Shown here in pieces: positions 16,926 to 25,235 of a DNA stretch of 33,909 nucleotides (position 1 is the stretch's first letter; every line of letters starts with the position of its first letter). Under the pieces are notes generated by a model. The model did no database searches. It saw only the letters and a list, made by a program, of their open reading frames with translations, and was not told the DNA's origin. A program made the position numbers and the translations under genes. The stretch spans positions 1 through 33,909 of the forward strand of contig JAHELS010000045.1 in the NCBI GenBank assembly GCA_024644085.1. The letters run 5' to 3'. Origin of the DNA: Rhodopirellula sp. Lineage in GTDB: Bacteria; Planctomycetota; Planctomycetia; Pirellulales; Pirellulaceae.

Positions 16926-17927
16926 TTACAGAAACTGTTCGTAGCTGTTTTCGGCGAACCACTGTCGAGTGTCGCGGCGCAAGTCGGCCGGAAGTGCTTC
17001 GACAAATTCTTTCACGCGACGAACCTTCTTCTCGTCCTCGGATAACAGTTTGACATTGGCTGGTTCCTCGAGGTAACGCCGCAGCGGTTGCATCGAAGCA
17101 CGCACCAGATCGATCTTTCCCGCCGACACCCAGGCATTGAACTTCTTTTGGTGACGGCCAAAGTTCTCGACGATATCTTTGACTCCCAGCGGTGCATCGC
17201 CACCACTGATGAATTGGTGGAAAGCGACGGCCCAGGTGTGCCCAACCAGACCTGAGGCGATGAACATCAACATCGACCAGCTCCGGTCGGTGTCCTCCCA
17301 GATGCGAAAGTGTGCCGCCAATTTGGTCAACGAACGCGGATTCGTTTCACCGGGATCAAAGATTCCCGGGTTTTGCCTGGCAAACTCAATGATTTTCGGG
17401 TGCACGTTCCCCTCGTTCTCTGCCCATCGTGACCACTCGGCCACATCCGCGCGCACGTGAAGCTGGACGAACCGTGAAGCGAATGCCGGACAAAGATCGT
17501 CGACCAGGTAATCCTCGCCGCCGGGATTGATCGCCGCGGCCGGCAGCCAACCGCTCGGAAGCGAGTAGTCATTGAGCGTCCGTTCGGTCAACATTTGGAA
17601 ACAGGGGGCCTGGACGAATCGAGGCGCACGATTGATCTCCTCGATCGCCAGCAACCCGCAGCCATCGGTCGGCAGAAACGCGGGGGGTGCGAACTTCGTA
17701 CGGCCTACCGCCGCATCGCGGTAGGGCATGCCGGCAAGATCGGTCGGTTCCATCAACGACAGATCTCGTGCGATGAATCGAATGCCGAGTCGATCGGCCG
17801 CAGTCTTGAAAATCTCGGACTTTCCCGTTCCGTGCGGACCGCACAGCATCACCGGCAAGTTCGCGAGATAGCATTGCTTGATGGCGATTACCAATTGCTC
17901 GCCGCAGGGGATGGTCAACGTTGACAT
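16926..17927 (-). CDS. MoxR-family AAA+ ATPase
   Basis: A AAA+ protein of 333 residues. Walker A is MLCGPHGTGKSEIF; Walker B is GLLAIEEINRA; the segment DLSLMEPTDLAGMPYRD between them is characteristic of MoxR/CobS/CbbQ-type ATPases. AAINPGGEDYLVDDL with FASRFV supplies sensor 1 and the arginine region. The C-terminal 120 residues are helical. ATG 17927 was chosen: GAGGTG lies just upstream, while ATG 17939 would use those bases as codons. It is the first gene of a two-gene operon with the DUF2201 VWA-like protein. The ATPase is expected to work on the VWA protein and its client. Confidence 0.88.
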   Translation of the reverse strand: MSTLTIPCGEQLVIAIKQCYLANLPVMLCGPHGTGKSEIFKTAADRLGIRFIARDLSLMEPTDLAGMPYRDAAVGRTKFAPPAFLPTDGCGLLAIEEINRAPRFVQAPCFQMLTERTLNDYSLPSGWLPAAAINPGGEDYLVDDLCPAFASRFVQLHVRADVAEWSRWAENEGNVHPKIIEFARQNPGIFDPGETNPRSLTKLAAHFRIWEDTDRSWSMLMFIASGLVGHTWAVAFHQFISGGDAPLGVKDIVENFGRHQKKFNAWVSAGKIDLVRASMQPLRRYLEEPANVKLLSEDEKKVRRVKEFVEALPADLRRDTRQWFAENSYEQFL

Positions 17928-18325
17928 CAGACACCTCATTCATTTGCGAAATGAAAACAGGCGTCACGCGACCGATCCATCGACGTCACGTTCCGCCTCG
18001 TTCGTACGTCGCCGCCGACCTTATCACGCGAAACCGCTCGCCGAGCATCCGCGGATTATTTGGCAGTCGCAATCCGCACTGCGAGACGTTGAATCGACGT
18101 GGTGCCGTGCAACGATTTGCTGTCACAAGCTCGCAATTGCAGATCCGGTCGCACGCAGTTCTCGAATTGAGATGCAGACTGCGTCAAGAAACGGCCAGAG
18201 AAAAAGCTTGACGCGCGGCGCGGATACTGTAACGGTAAAAATCATTCATTTTCAGGTTTCGGGTTGTTTCGATTCCTTAACCCGCAACTCTAACGACTTT
18301 ATTTTCACATTATGGCGATTTTAAT
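17928..18325. other. Divergent intergenic region between MoxR ATPase and SorC-like gene
   Basis: This 398-bp gap has no supported gene. The half nearest the SorC-like gene (from about 18230) is clearly more AT-rich than its surroundings, as expected for a promoter region. I could not identify convincing -35 and -10 boxes. It must hold promoters for both divergent genes. Confidence 0.4.
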
Positions 18326-19465
18326 ATGCGTAACACAAACAATGCGAAGCCCGCTGGTGAGCGGGTTTTCGATGACGATTATCGCAAGAAGAGTGACAAG
18401 AATCAGATGTACCTGGCTGCGGCCGAGTACTTTTGCCAGGGGAAACAGCCGGAGCAAATCCTTGACTTGATCCGCAAGGAGTTTCCCGAGTTGGCCAGGA
18501 GCGCGAACCGCGAGACTCCGAAGCGATGGATCCAGCAGGCGATCAACCACGGCTGGTTGGAAGTCGATGCGCCTTTCGAGACCAAGATGGAACGTGCGCT
18601 GGCCGACGCTTACCAGTGGATGCCAAGCCGCATTCGTGTGGTTGAATCGCGTCCGATTGAGCACGTCGCGGCTGCGGCTGCGAAGCACCTGCTCGAGTTG
18701 GTACGCAACCTTCGGTCGTTTGGCCGCCGCGATTCCGTTCACATCGGGGTCGCCGGCGGCAGGCTGATGCAATTGATGGCCCGCATCTTTGCGACGTCGC
18801 TCGAGGAAGATTCGATGGAGAACCCGGAGACGATCACCATCCACGCGATGGTGGCCGGATTCGATAATAAGGATTACTGGGCCGATCCAAATTCCTTCAT
18901 GGCATACTTTGATCCCGATAAGGTTTCGGTCGACGTTCGTTTTGTTCGCATCGCCGGCCCCGGCATTGTCGAGACGGATTTGCGAGGAAACCTGCGCGAG
19001 TATCGTGAAATCGCCGAAGCTTACGAAGCGGCCAGGAAACTTGACATCATCGTGTCGGGCGGCGGCGATTGGGAGGATGACCACAGCACCAGCCAGCATT
19101 ACATCCGGCGGGCACACGCCGATGACGTGAAGGCCTGGTCGTGTGAGAACGCGGTGGGCGATTTTTTGTGGCAACCGATTTCCGAAGAGGGACCGATCGA
19201 CTTGGACGTCAAGAACAAGTTCAAGTTCCGGCCCCACACGCTGGTCGACTTGAAGCAGTTGCCCGATTACATCAGCGACGGCACGCGTGTCATGTTGGCA
19301 CTTGGTCCGTGTGGCGAATGCGGTAAGCCCAAGGGCAAACTGCTAGACACCATGATGAGTGCGGACATGCGATTGATGACCGATGTGGTGACCAGTTCAC
19401 CCACCGCACGGTACGCGCTGCAGCGCAGTCAAGCACAGGACGGTGTGCTGCCGAAGAAAGGGTAA
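18326..19465 (+). CDS. SorC/DeoR-like sugar-binding transcriptional regulator (putative)
   Basis: A protein of 379 residues. The N-terminal 70 residues could be a divergent helix-turn-helix (YLAAAEYFCQGKQPEQILDL, then ETPKRWIQQAINHGWLEV), in the place where SorC regulators have theirs. The rest follows the order of the SorC effector domain (NagB/RpiA-like fold): a helix with MERALADAYQWM, a second helix before DSVHIGVAGGRLMQLMAR, then LDIIVSGGGDWED, the EFG-like VGDFLWQPISEEG and the final MMSADMRLMTDVVTSSPTARYAL. An extra CGECGKPKG insertion holds a Cys pair. I read it as a regulator of the downstream xdh genes, 76 bp away. No Shine-Dalgarno site precedes ATG 18326. The match is by pattern of secondary structure and is moderate. 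Confidence 0.6.
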   Translation: MRNTNNAKPAGERVFDDDYRKKSDKNQMYLAAAEYFCQGKQPEQILDLIRKEFPELARSANRETPKRWIQQAINHGWLEVDAPFETKMERALADAYQWMPSRIRVVESRPIEHVAAAAAKHLLELVRNLRSFGRRDSVHIGVAGGRLMQLMARIFATSLEEDSMENPETITIHAMVAGFDNKDYWADPNSFMAYFDPDKVSVDVRFVRIAGPGIVETDLRGNLREYREIAEAYEAARKLDIIVSGGGDWEDDHSTSQHYIRRAHADDVKAWSCENAVGDFLWQPISEEGPIDLDVKNKFKFRPHTLVDLKQLPDYISDGTRVMLALGPCGECGKPKGKLLDTMMSADMRLMTDVVTSSPTARYALQRSQAQDGVLPKKG

Positions 19466-19502
19466 ATCTGACTTCAGATGATTTCCGCAATTGGGGTATA
19501 AC
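19466..19502 (+). promoter_or_regulatory. Candidate operator and promoter in front of xdhA
   Basis: A perfect palindrome ATCTGA-CT-TCAGAT lies at 19466-19479, directly after the stop codon of the SorC-like gene. A -10-like TATAAC is at 19497-19502. The palindrome would cover the -35 region of that promoter, a usual place for a repressor. A link with the SorC-like regulator is an inference. Confidence 0.35.
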
Positions 19503-19540
19503 AGGGTGAGTCGGTTCATTCACTCGTCCTGTGCGGTTCC

Positions 19541-20992
19541 ATGCGTGATTCACTCGTCCTGTTTGTCAACGGATGGCGCCACGATCTTGTCGGTCGTGAC
19601 GCCACCACGACTCTGGCGGACTTTCTCAGGCGTCGTTGCCAATTGGTGGGGACGAAGATAGTTTGCAATGAAGGTGATTGCGGCGCCTGTTCGGTTTTGG
19701 TCGGCCGACCGACGGCGGACGGAAGGCGGATCGAATACCAGCCGATCGATTCATGTATCGCGTTGATGTTCCAACTCGACCGGACCCACATCGTGACCGT
19801 CGAGGGTCTGCGCGGCGCTGGCGATCCCGAATTGACGCCGATCCAGGAGGCGATGGTGCGTTGTCACGGCAGCCAGTGCGGGTTTTGCACGCCTGGTTTC
19901 GTCGTGACGATGCACGCAATGGTCGAAGAGGAAATACCCCTGGATACCCCATCGCTGCGATACGGTCTTTCGGGAAATCTATGTCGCTGTACTGGCTACC
20001 GCCAGATCATCGATGCTGGAACTTCCGTCGATCAGGCGAAGGTCGCCCGAATGGCCGATTTGTATCCGGACCAGCCGATGCTCGATGCTTTTGAGGCGCT
20101 GGGAGAGGGTGCAGTTCGAATCACCGGCGAACAAACTGTGTTTGTACCTCGAACCGTTGCCGAGGCGGTCGAGTTCAAAGCGAAGTACCCCGCGGCTACA
20201 ATCGTCAGCGGTGCGACCGACTATGGCGTGTTGCATAATCATCGGCGCGTCGCGCCAGCCGATCTGCTATGCCTGGTCAACATCGTGGACCACGATTTCC
20301 GAACCGTTCGAGTCGAGGGGGATCGGATGATGATCGGCGGGGGAACAACATGGACCGAGATCGAGCGGTTCGTCAAACCTTTGTATCCACCCTACCATGA
20401 AGTGATCACGCGATTCGGCAGTCCCCAAATTCGGCACGCGGGGACGTTAGCCGGAAACCTCGCGACCGGATCGCCCATCGCCGACTCGATTCCGTTTCAT
20501 CTGGTGGTCGACGCAACTTTGCGTCTCGAGAGTACGCGAGGATCGCGTGCGGTGAAGTTGAACGACTTCTATACCGGCTACCGCGAAAACGTGATGGAGG
20601 ATGATGAAATCATCACGGAGGTCGCGACACCGCTGCTTCGTCCCAGCGAGCGGTTGGCGGTTTACAAGATTTCTAAACGCCGTGACATGGACATCAGCAC
20701 GATGACATTTGCACTCTGGATCGATCTCGACGGAGACGTCATCGCCGATGCCCGGTTGGCTCTCGGCGGTGTTGGGCCGGTCGTGGTGAGGGTTCCTGAC
20801 AGTGAGCGGCATCTGAAAGGCAAACCACTCGCCGAGTCGACGTTCCAGCAAGCGGGCGCGATCGCGAGAAAGGAAATCTCACCCTGGTCTGATGTCCGCG
20901 GCGGAGCCGAGTTTCGACTTCAATTGACCGAGAACTTGATGGTCAAGGCGTTCCACGAGTTCTCGGATCAATCGCTCGCAGCCGCCTTGTAA
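19541..20992 (+). CDS. xdhA: Xanthine dehydrogenase small subunit (two [2Fe-2S] clusters and FAD)
   Basis: A protein of 483 residues. Domains in order: plant-type ferredoxin with CNEGDCGACS (Cys 42, 47, 50) and Cys 72 in IDSCIAL; the four-helix second cluster domain with CGFCTPG and LCRCTGYR; the FAD domain of the CO dehydrogenase type with IVSGATDYGV, MMIGGGTTWTEIE and RHAGTLAGNLATGSPIADS; and the CO_deh_flav_C domain. This matches the XdhA layout of bacterial XDH that oxidises hypoxanthine and xanthine to urate. The large subunit follows after 39 bp and XdhC after that. A 15-bp direct repeat spans the start codon region. The substrate purine is inferred from the family and not proven. Confidence 0.93.
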   Translation: MRDSLVLFVNGWRHDLVGRDATTTLADFLRRRCQLVGTKIVCNEGDCGACSVLVGRPTADGRRIEYQPIDSCIALMFQLDRTHIVTVEGLRGAGDPELTPIQEAMVRCHGSQCGFCTPGFVVTMHAMVEEEIPLDTPSLRYGLSGNLCRCTGYRQIIDAGTSVDQAKVARMADLYPDQPMLDAFEALGEGAVRITGEQTVFVPRTVAEAVEFKAKYPAATIVSGATDYGVLHNHRRVAPADLLCLVNIVDHDFRTVRVEGDRMMIGGGTTWTEIERFVKPLYPPYHEVITRFGSPQIRHAGTLAGNLATGSPIADSIPFHLVVDATLRLESTRGSRAVKLNDFYTGYRENVMEDDEIITEVATPLLRPSERLAVYKISKRRDMDISTMTFALWIDLDGDVIADARLALGGVGPVVVRVPDSERHLKGKPLAESTFQQAGAIARKEISPWSDVRGGAEFRLQLTENLMVKAFHEFSDQSLAAAL

Positions 20993-21031
20993 ATCGTTCC
21001 ATTCAACCCCTTTTCAATCCGAAACAGAATC

Positions 21032-23362
21032 ATGCCGAGCATTGGTCGAGCCATTCCACACGATTCCGCGAAGGGACATGTCACCGGCGGTGCCGCTTAC
21101 ATCGATGATCTTCCGCCGATCGAAGGCGAATTGTCAGTCGATTTTGCCGGAGCGCCGATCGCGTGTGGCAAAGTGGTTTCGATCGATACCTCCGAGGCCG
21201 ACCGGCTTCCGGGTGTGGTAGGGGTTTACACCTATCGCGACTTGCCAGGTGAAAACCATTGGGGCCCGATTTTTCAGGACGAACCGTTCCTCGTTGAAAA
21301 GGAGATTTCGTATCTCGGTCAACCTGTCGTCGTGGTCGCCGCGACTTCGCGTGAGGTCGCCGCGCAGGCCCGCGACCTGATCAAGATTCGTTGTGAACCG
21401 GGCGAGCCGGTTTTCACGATTGAGGACGCAATCGACGCGAAGGCTTTTATTGGACCTGAGCGCAAGATTCAGCGAGGCGACGTTGATTCGGCAATGGCCT
21501 CGGCGACGCACTCGATCGAAGGAGTCTTTGAGTGCAACGGGCAGGAACAGTTGTACTTTGAATCGCAGGCGGCGCTGGCAATTCCCGGCGAAGACGACTC
21601 TTTGAAAGTTCTTTCCTCGACTCAGAGTACGACCGAGGTCCAGGCCGAGGTTGCGGGCGCATTGAGACTTGGGATGCATCAGGTCGTTTGCGAGTGTGCC
21701 CGGATGGGAGGCGGATTTGGCGGCAAAGAAACGCAGACGGTGATTCCAGCCGTGATGGCAGCACTTGTCGCCCAGAAGACGGGACGGTCGGCGCGAGTTG
21801 TGTACGACAAAGATCGCGACATGCAAGTTACTGGAAAACGACATGGTTATAAAACGTGGTGCCGTGCCGCTTTTGATGACCGTGGAAGAATCGAAGCGGT
21901 TGAATTTCGTTTCTTCAGCAACGGAGGTGCCTTCGCGGATCTGTCGACTGCGGTGATGGAGCGGACGATGATGCACGCCGACAACGCGTACTTCCTGCCC
22001 AACGTTCGCATCACTGGACAGATTTGCCGGACCAACCTGCCTCCCAATACCGCTTTCCGCGGCTTCGGCGGTCCACAGGGAGTCATCGTGATCGAGAACC
22101 TGCTGCAGGACATTGCACGCGAACTCGGATGCGACGCCTGGGACGTCCGTCGCGAGAATCTTTACCGTGATGGCGACGCAGCGAGGAATACGGCCCCGTA
22201 TGGTCAGGAAGTTTCCAATCACATGCTGGTTGAAATCGTTGACCAACTCGAGGAGTCGTCGGACTACCGTGCACGCGTCATGGCCGCCGCGGAGTTTTCC
22301 GCCAATTCACGGACACACATTCGTGCTCTGGCGATGTCGACGATTAAATTCGGAATCTCGTTCACCACGAAGTTTTTGAACCAGGGAAACGCGTTGGTCA
22401 ACGTCTACACCGATGGCACCGTGCAGGTTTCCACAGGTGGAACCGAGATGGGCCAGGGGCTGAATACAAAGATTCGGCAATTGGTCGCGGATGAATTCGA
22501 TATCGATCCGTCGGACGTCAAGTTAATGCCGACTTCCACCGAAAAGAACAACAACACGTCGCCGACCGCCGCGAGCGCGGGAACCGATTTAAACGGATCG
22601 GCAGCGGTGAAAGCTTGCCAGGCAATTCGCGAGCGAATGACTGATTTCGCCGCCGATCATTTTTCGACGCTCTGCGGATTGCCTCGCTCAAACGACGAAA
22701 TCCGATTCGAGTCGGGTCATGTATTTGACTCGCGTGCCAACAGCCGCCGAGTCGAATTCGGCGAATTCTGTAATCTGGCTAGACGCGAACGTGTCGACCT
22801 TGGCGAGCGTGCTTTCTACGCGACACCGGGCGTTCACTTTGATCGCGAAACGGGCACCGGCGAACCATTCTTCTATTACACCACCGGTGCCGCGGTTAGC
22901 GAAGTGACGATCGATCGATTCACGGGCGAGATGACCGTCGACCGCGTCGATATGCTGATGGATGTCGGCGAGATGATTAATCCAGGCGTCGATTACGGAC
23001 AAATCATTGGTGGCTTCATCCAGGGGATGGGGTGGGTCACGACCGAAGAGCTGTGTTATGACCCCGGTACGGGCCAATTGCTGTCGACGAGCCCAACGAC
23101 ATACAAGATTCCCAACATCACGGATCTGCCACCGGTCTTTCATGTCGATACGATTGTCAATGAGAAACACACGATCAACGTGCGACGCAGCAAGGCGGTC
23201 GGTGAGCCGCCATTGATGCTGGGGTTGTCGGTTTGGCTGGCCGCGAAACAGGCGATCAACAGTATCGACCCGCACGAGTTGGTGGCGCTATCGGTACCGG
23301 CGACGTGCGAAGAGATTCTGATGTCCATGACCCGACTCGCCAAGGCGGCCGCAACAGCATGA
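21032..23362 (+). CDS. xdhB: Xanthine dehydrogenase molybdopterin-binding subunit
   Basis: A protein of 776 residues, the normal size for XdhB. It starts directly with the aldehyde oxidase/XDH a/b hammerhead region (SAKGHVTGGAAYIDDLPP). Molybdopterin-contacting segments are CARMGGGFGGKE, NTAFRGFGGPQG (Arg that positions the purine) and EMGQGLNTKIRQ. The catalytic Glu is seen near the end in KAVGEPPLMLGLSVWLAAK, equivalent to bovine XDH Glu1261. The presence of the Arg and Glu pair favours a purine rather than an aldehyde substrate. It follows xdhA by 39 bp without a strong Shine-Dalgarno site, and its stop overlaps the ATG of xdhC by four bases (ATGA). Molybdenum cofactor enzymes from elsewhere in the genome are needed. 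Confidence 0.94.
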   Translation: MPSIGRAIPHDSAKGHVTGGAAYIDDLPPIEGELSVDFAGAPIACGKVVSIDTSEADRLPGVVGVYTYRDLPGENHWGPIFQDEPFLVEKEISYLGQPVVVVAATSREVAAQARDLIKIRCEPGEPVFTIEDAIDAKAFIGPERKIQRGDVDSAMASATHSIEGVFECNGQEQLYFESQAALAIPGEDDSLKVLSSTQSTTEVQAEVAGALRLGMHQVVCECARMGGGFGGKETQTVIPAVMAALVAQKTGRSARVVYDKDRDMQVTGKRHGYKTWCRAAFDDRGRIEAVEFRFFSNGGAFADLSTAVMERTMMHADNAYFLPNVRITGQICRTNLPPNTAFRGFGGPQGVIVIENLLQDIARELGCDAWDVRRENLYRDGDAARNTAPYGQEVSNHMLVEIVDQLEESSDYRARVMAAAEFSANSRTHIRALAMSTIKFGISFTTKFLNQGNALVNVYTDGTVQVSTGGTEMGQGLNTKIRQLVADEFDIDPSDVKLMPTSTEKNNNTSPTAASAGTDLNGSAAVKACQAIRERMTDFAADHFSTLCGLPRSNDEIRFESGHVFDSRANSRRVEFGEFCNLARRERVDLGERAFYATPGVHFDRETGTGEPFFYYTTGAAVSEVTIDRFTGEMTVDRVDMLMDVGEMINPGVDYGQIIGGFIQGMGWVTTEELCYDPGTGQLLSTSPTTYKIPNITDLPPVFHVDTIVNEKHTINVRRSKAVGEPPLMLGLSVWLAAKQAINSIDPHELVALSVPATCEEILMSMTRLAKAAATA

Positions 23363-24150
23363 ACCCGGCAAACGCGGTCTATCGCAGATTGAACGAGTTG
23401 TTGGAATCCGGCAAGCCGTTGGTAGTGGTGACCGTGACCGCGACGCACGGATCCGTTCCCAACAAGGTCGGTCACAAGATGATTGTCAGCACCGAAGGCC
23501 TTTGCGCCGGCAGCGTCGGCGGTGGGCGAGTCGAAGCGAAGGCGATTGACGAGGCCAGGGAGATGCTGGGCGCCGGCACTCTGTGCCAGTCCACCGATTG
23601 GAGCTTGAAAGCCGATGTCGGCATGACTTGCGGTGGGCGGGTCACCCTGTTTTATGAATCATTGAATCTTGCGACATGGAAAATCGTGATCTTCGGGGCC
23701 GGCCACGTGACCCAGGCACTGATCCTCGCCCTGGCGAAGATCAATTGTGACGTGACTTGCATTGATCCTCGAAACGATTGGCTATCCCGGTTGCCTGCAG
23801 GCGTAAGAACGATCGAGGCTGATGAGCCGTCATCCCTGGTAGAAACACTTGCCGACGACAGTTTCGTTTTGTGCATGACCCGGGGGCATCGCAGCGATTT
23901 CCCGGTGCTGCTGAAGATATTCCAGTCCGGCCGGCAATTTCCATTTCTGGGAGTGATCGGCAGCAATGCGAAGGCGGCCGTGCTACGTAAAGAACTTGAG
24001 GCCGCCGGTATCACTCCGGACACCGCGCCGTTTCATTGCCCAGTGGGCTTGCCAATCGGCTCGAACGATCCGGCCGAGATCGCGATCAGCATTGCTGCGC
24101 AATTGCTCGAGCAACGCGATCAGCTTGAGGCGCGTAACGCGCTAGAATGA
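23359..24150 (+). CDS. xdhC: XdhC-family molybdenum cofactor insertion/sulfuration factor
   Basis: A protein of 263 residues. The N-terminal XdhC/CoxI domain has VTVTATHGSVPNKVGHKM and GSVGGGRVEAKAI; DVGMTCGGRVTLFYE follows. The C-terminal domain is Rossmann-like with IVIFGAGHVTQALI and the HRSDFPVL and FLGVIGSNAKAA segments. XdhC binds molybdenum cofactor, protects it and helps its sulfuration before insertion into XDH. The start ATG 23359 overlaps the xdhB stop codon (ATGA), which indicates translational coupling. The frame is open further upstream within xdhB, but that is not coding. This is the last gene of the cluster; a weak terminator follows. Confidence 0.92.
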   Translation: MNPANAVYRRLNELLESGKPLVVVTVTATHGSVPNKVGHKMIVSTEGLCAGSVGGGRVEAKAIDEAREMLGAGTLCQSTDWSLKADVGMTCGGRVTLFYESLNLATWKIVIFGAGHVTQALILALAKINCDVTCIDPRNDWLSRLPAGVRTIEADEPSSLVETLADDSFVLCMTRGHRSDFPVLLKIFQSGRQFPFLGVIGSNAKAAVLRKELEAAGITPDTAPFHCPVGLPIGSNDPAEIAISIAAQLLEQRDQLEARNALE

Positions 24151-24162
24151 AATTTTCGGCGT

Positions 24163-24191
24163 GCGGCCCGTTGATCATGGTGCCGCTTTTT
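24163..24191 (+). terminator. Possible intrinsic terminator after xdhC
   Basis: GCGGC (24163-24167) and GCCGC (24182-24186) can pair across a 14-base loop and are followed by TTTTT. It lies 12 bp after the stop of xdhC. The stem is only 5 bp, so confidence is low. Confidence 0.35.
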
Positions 24192-24335
24192 ACTTTTTGC
24201 CACGGCGACGTGCCGGCCCAAACGCGTCTGCAGAAGCCTTGAATCGGCAACCGCGGTCGCTGGGTGGTTCGTCACTTGATGGACGAAGTCACGCGACCGC
24301 GGCGACATGATAACGATGCGCTTCGTATTGCCGGA

Positions 24336-25082
24336 TCAGATCTCGTCGGCGGCACGCTCTTCGGCGTCGACGACCGATGCAGCGTCAGGGTCTTGATCGT
24401 CGGCCGGCGGCTCGTCTTCGGTCGGTGCCGACTCTTCCTTTGCGGGAGGAGTCTGCACGGCGGCTTCTTCGCGCTTTCGCTCCTCTTCCTGGCGTTCTTT
24501 TTCGCGCTGTTGCTGTGCCGCAGCTTTCTTCGACTGAGCCAGTTGATCCCTGGTTTGCTCCAACTGTTGTCGGTTCTTCGCCAGTTGGTCCTTTGACTTG
24601 TCAAGTTGCTCGCGCAGATTCTTGTTGTTCTGCCGGGCCTTGGCCAGGTTTTCTTTCACGGTAGCCGCTTCTTGTTTCGATTCCGCCAGGGCTTTTTCGA
24701 GGTTCTTGGTGCGCTCGGTTTGAGCCTTCGACTTTGCGGCGGCTTCCTGCTTTTGTTTGGCAGCCATTTTGGTCATCCGTTCCGCGTCGGCCTGCTGCTT
24801 TGCGATCAATTCTTGAGCCTCGCCGAGCGCCTGTTCCTGCTCGGCACTTGCCAGTTTCATTTCTTCGAGTTCGGCCTGAAGCGCCAGCACCTGGCCGGTC
24901 AATTGAATGTTGATTGGGCTCGGTTGGTCGACGGCAGGTCCACAACAGCGGTTGGCGGGTGCGCAAGTCTGCTTGCAGGAATTTGCCTTGCGACACTTCA
25001 GCAGATTGCCTGCGTCACAGAGGGGACTCGCGCTGAGTTGGAGCGCGACGGTTGCGATGGCAACGGTGAGAAACCTGTTCAT
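24336..25082 (-). CDS. Secreted coiled-coil protein with cysteine-rich N-terminus
   Basis: A protein of 248 residues. A signal peptide (MNRFLTVAIATVALQLSASP, cleavage near CDA) is followed by a cysteine-rich segment (LLKCRKANSCKQTCAPANRC, residues about 28-48). Residues about 65-205 form one long coiled coil with heptads of Leu, Ala, Gln, Lys and Glu (for example ELEEMKLASAEQEQALGEAQ, LREQLDKSKDQLAKNRQQLE). The C-terminal 45 residues are acidic, Pro/Glu/Asp-rich and probably disordered. I do not recognise a family. It could be a cell-envelope spacer or scaffold. It converges on xdhC and lies alone in its strand segment. Confidence 0.75.
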   Translation of the reverse strand: MNRFLTVAIATVALQLSASPLCDAGNLLKCRKANSCKQTCAPANRCCGPAVDQPSPINIQLTGQVLALQAELEEMKLASAEQEQALGEAQELIAKQQADAERMTKMAAKQKQEAAAKSKAQTERTKNLEKALAESKQEAATVKENLAKARQNNKNLREQLDKSKDQLAKNRQQLEQTRDQLAQSKKAAAQQQREKERQEEERKREEAAVQTPPAKEESAPTEDEPPADDQDPDAASVVDAEERAADEI

Positions 25083-25186
25083 ATGACTGTGTTGATATTC
25101 CAGTGATGGGTGGGGGTCTTAGCTGTGAATCAGCTCCGCGGGTAATATCCTAATTTGGAGCTTCGTCCGGTAGGGACTTAATGACG

Positions 25187-25230
25187 AAAAAAGGCCGCCT
25201 TCGGGCAATCTGCCGCGGATCGTGGCCTGG
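25187..25230 (-). terminator. Candidate terminator after the aminotransferase-class-V gene
   Basis: On the minus strand a GC-rich sequence with complementary CCGC and GCGG arms around an internal GCC-CGAA-GGC mini-hairpin runs into CC and six T (complement of 25187-25192). It begins just after the stop codon at 25236. The pairing is imperfect and was judged by eye. Confidence 0.4.
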
Positions 25231-25235
25231 CGGGC

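Noticed and set aside
21134..22246. A 370-codon open frame antisense to xdhB
   Set aside because: It has no recognisable domain and lies fully inside a clearly coding gene; long antisense frames are common in GC-rich coding DNA.
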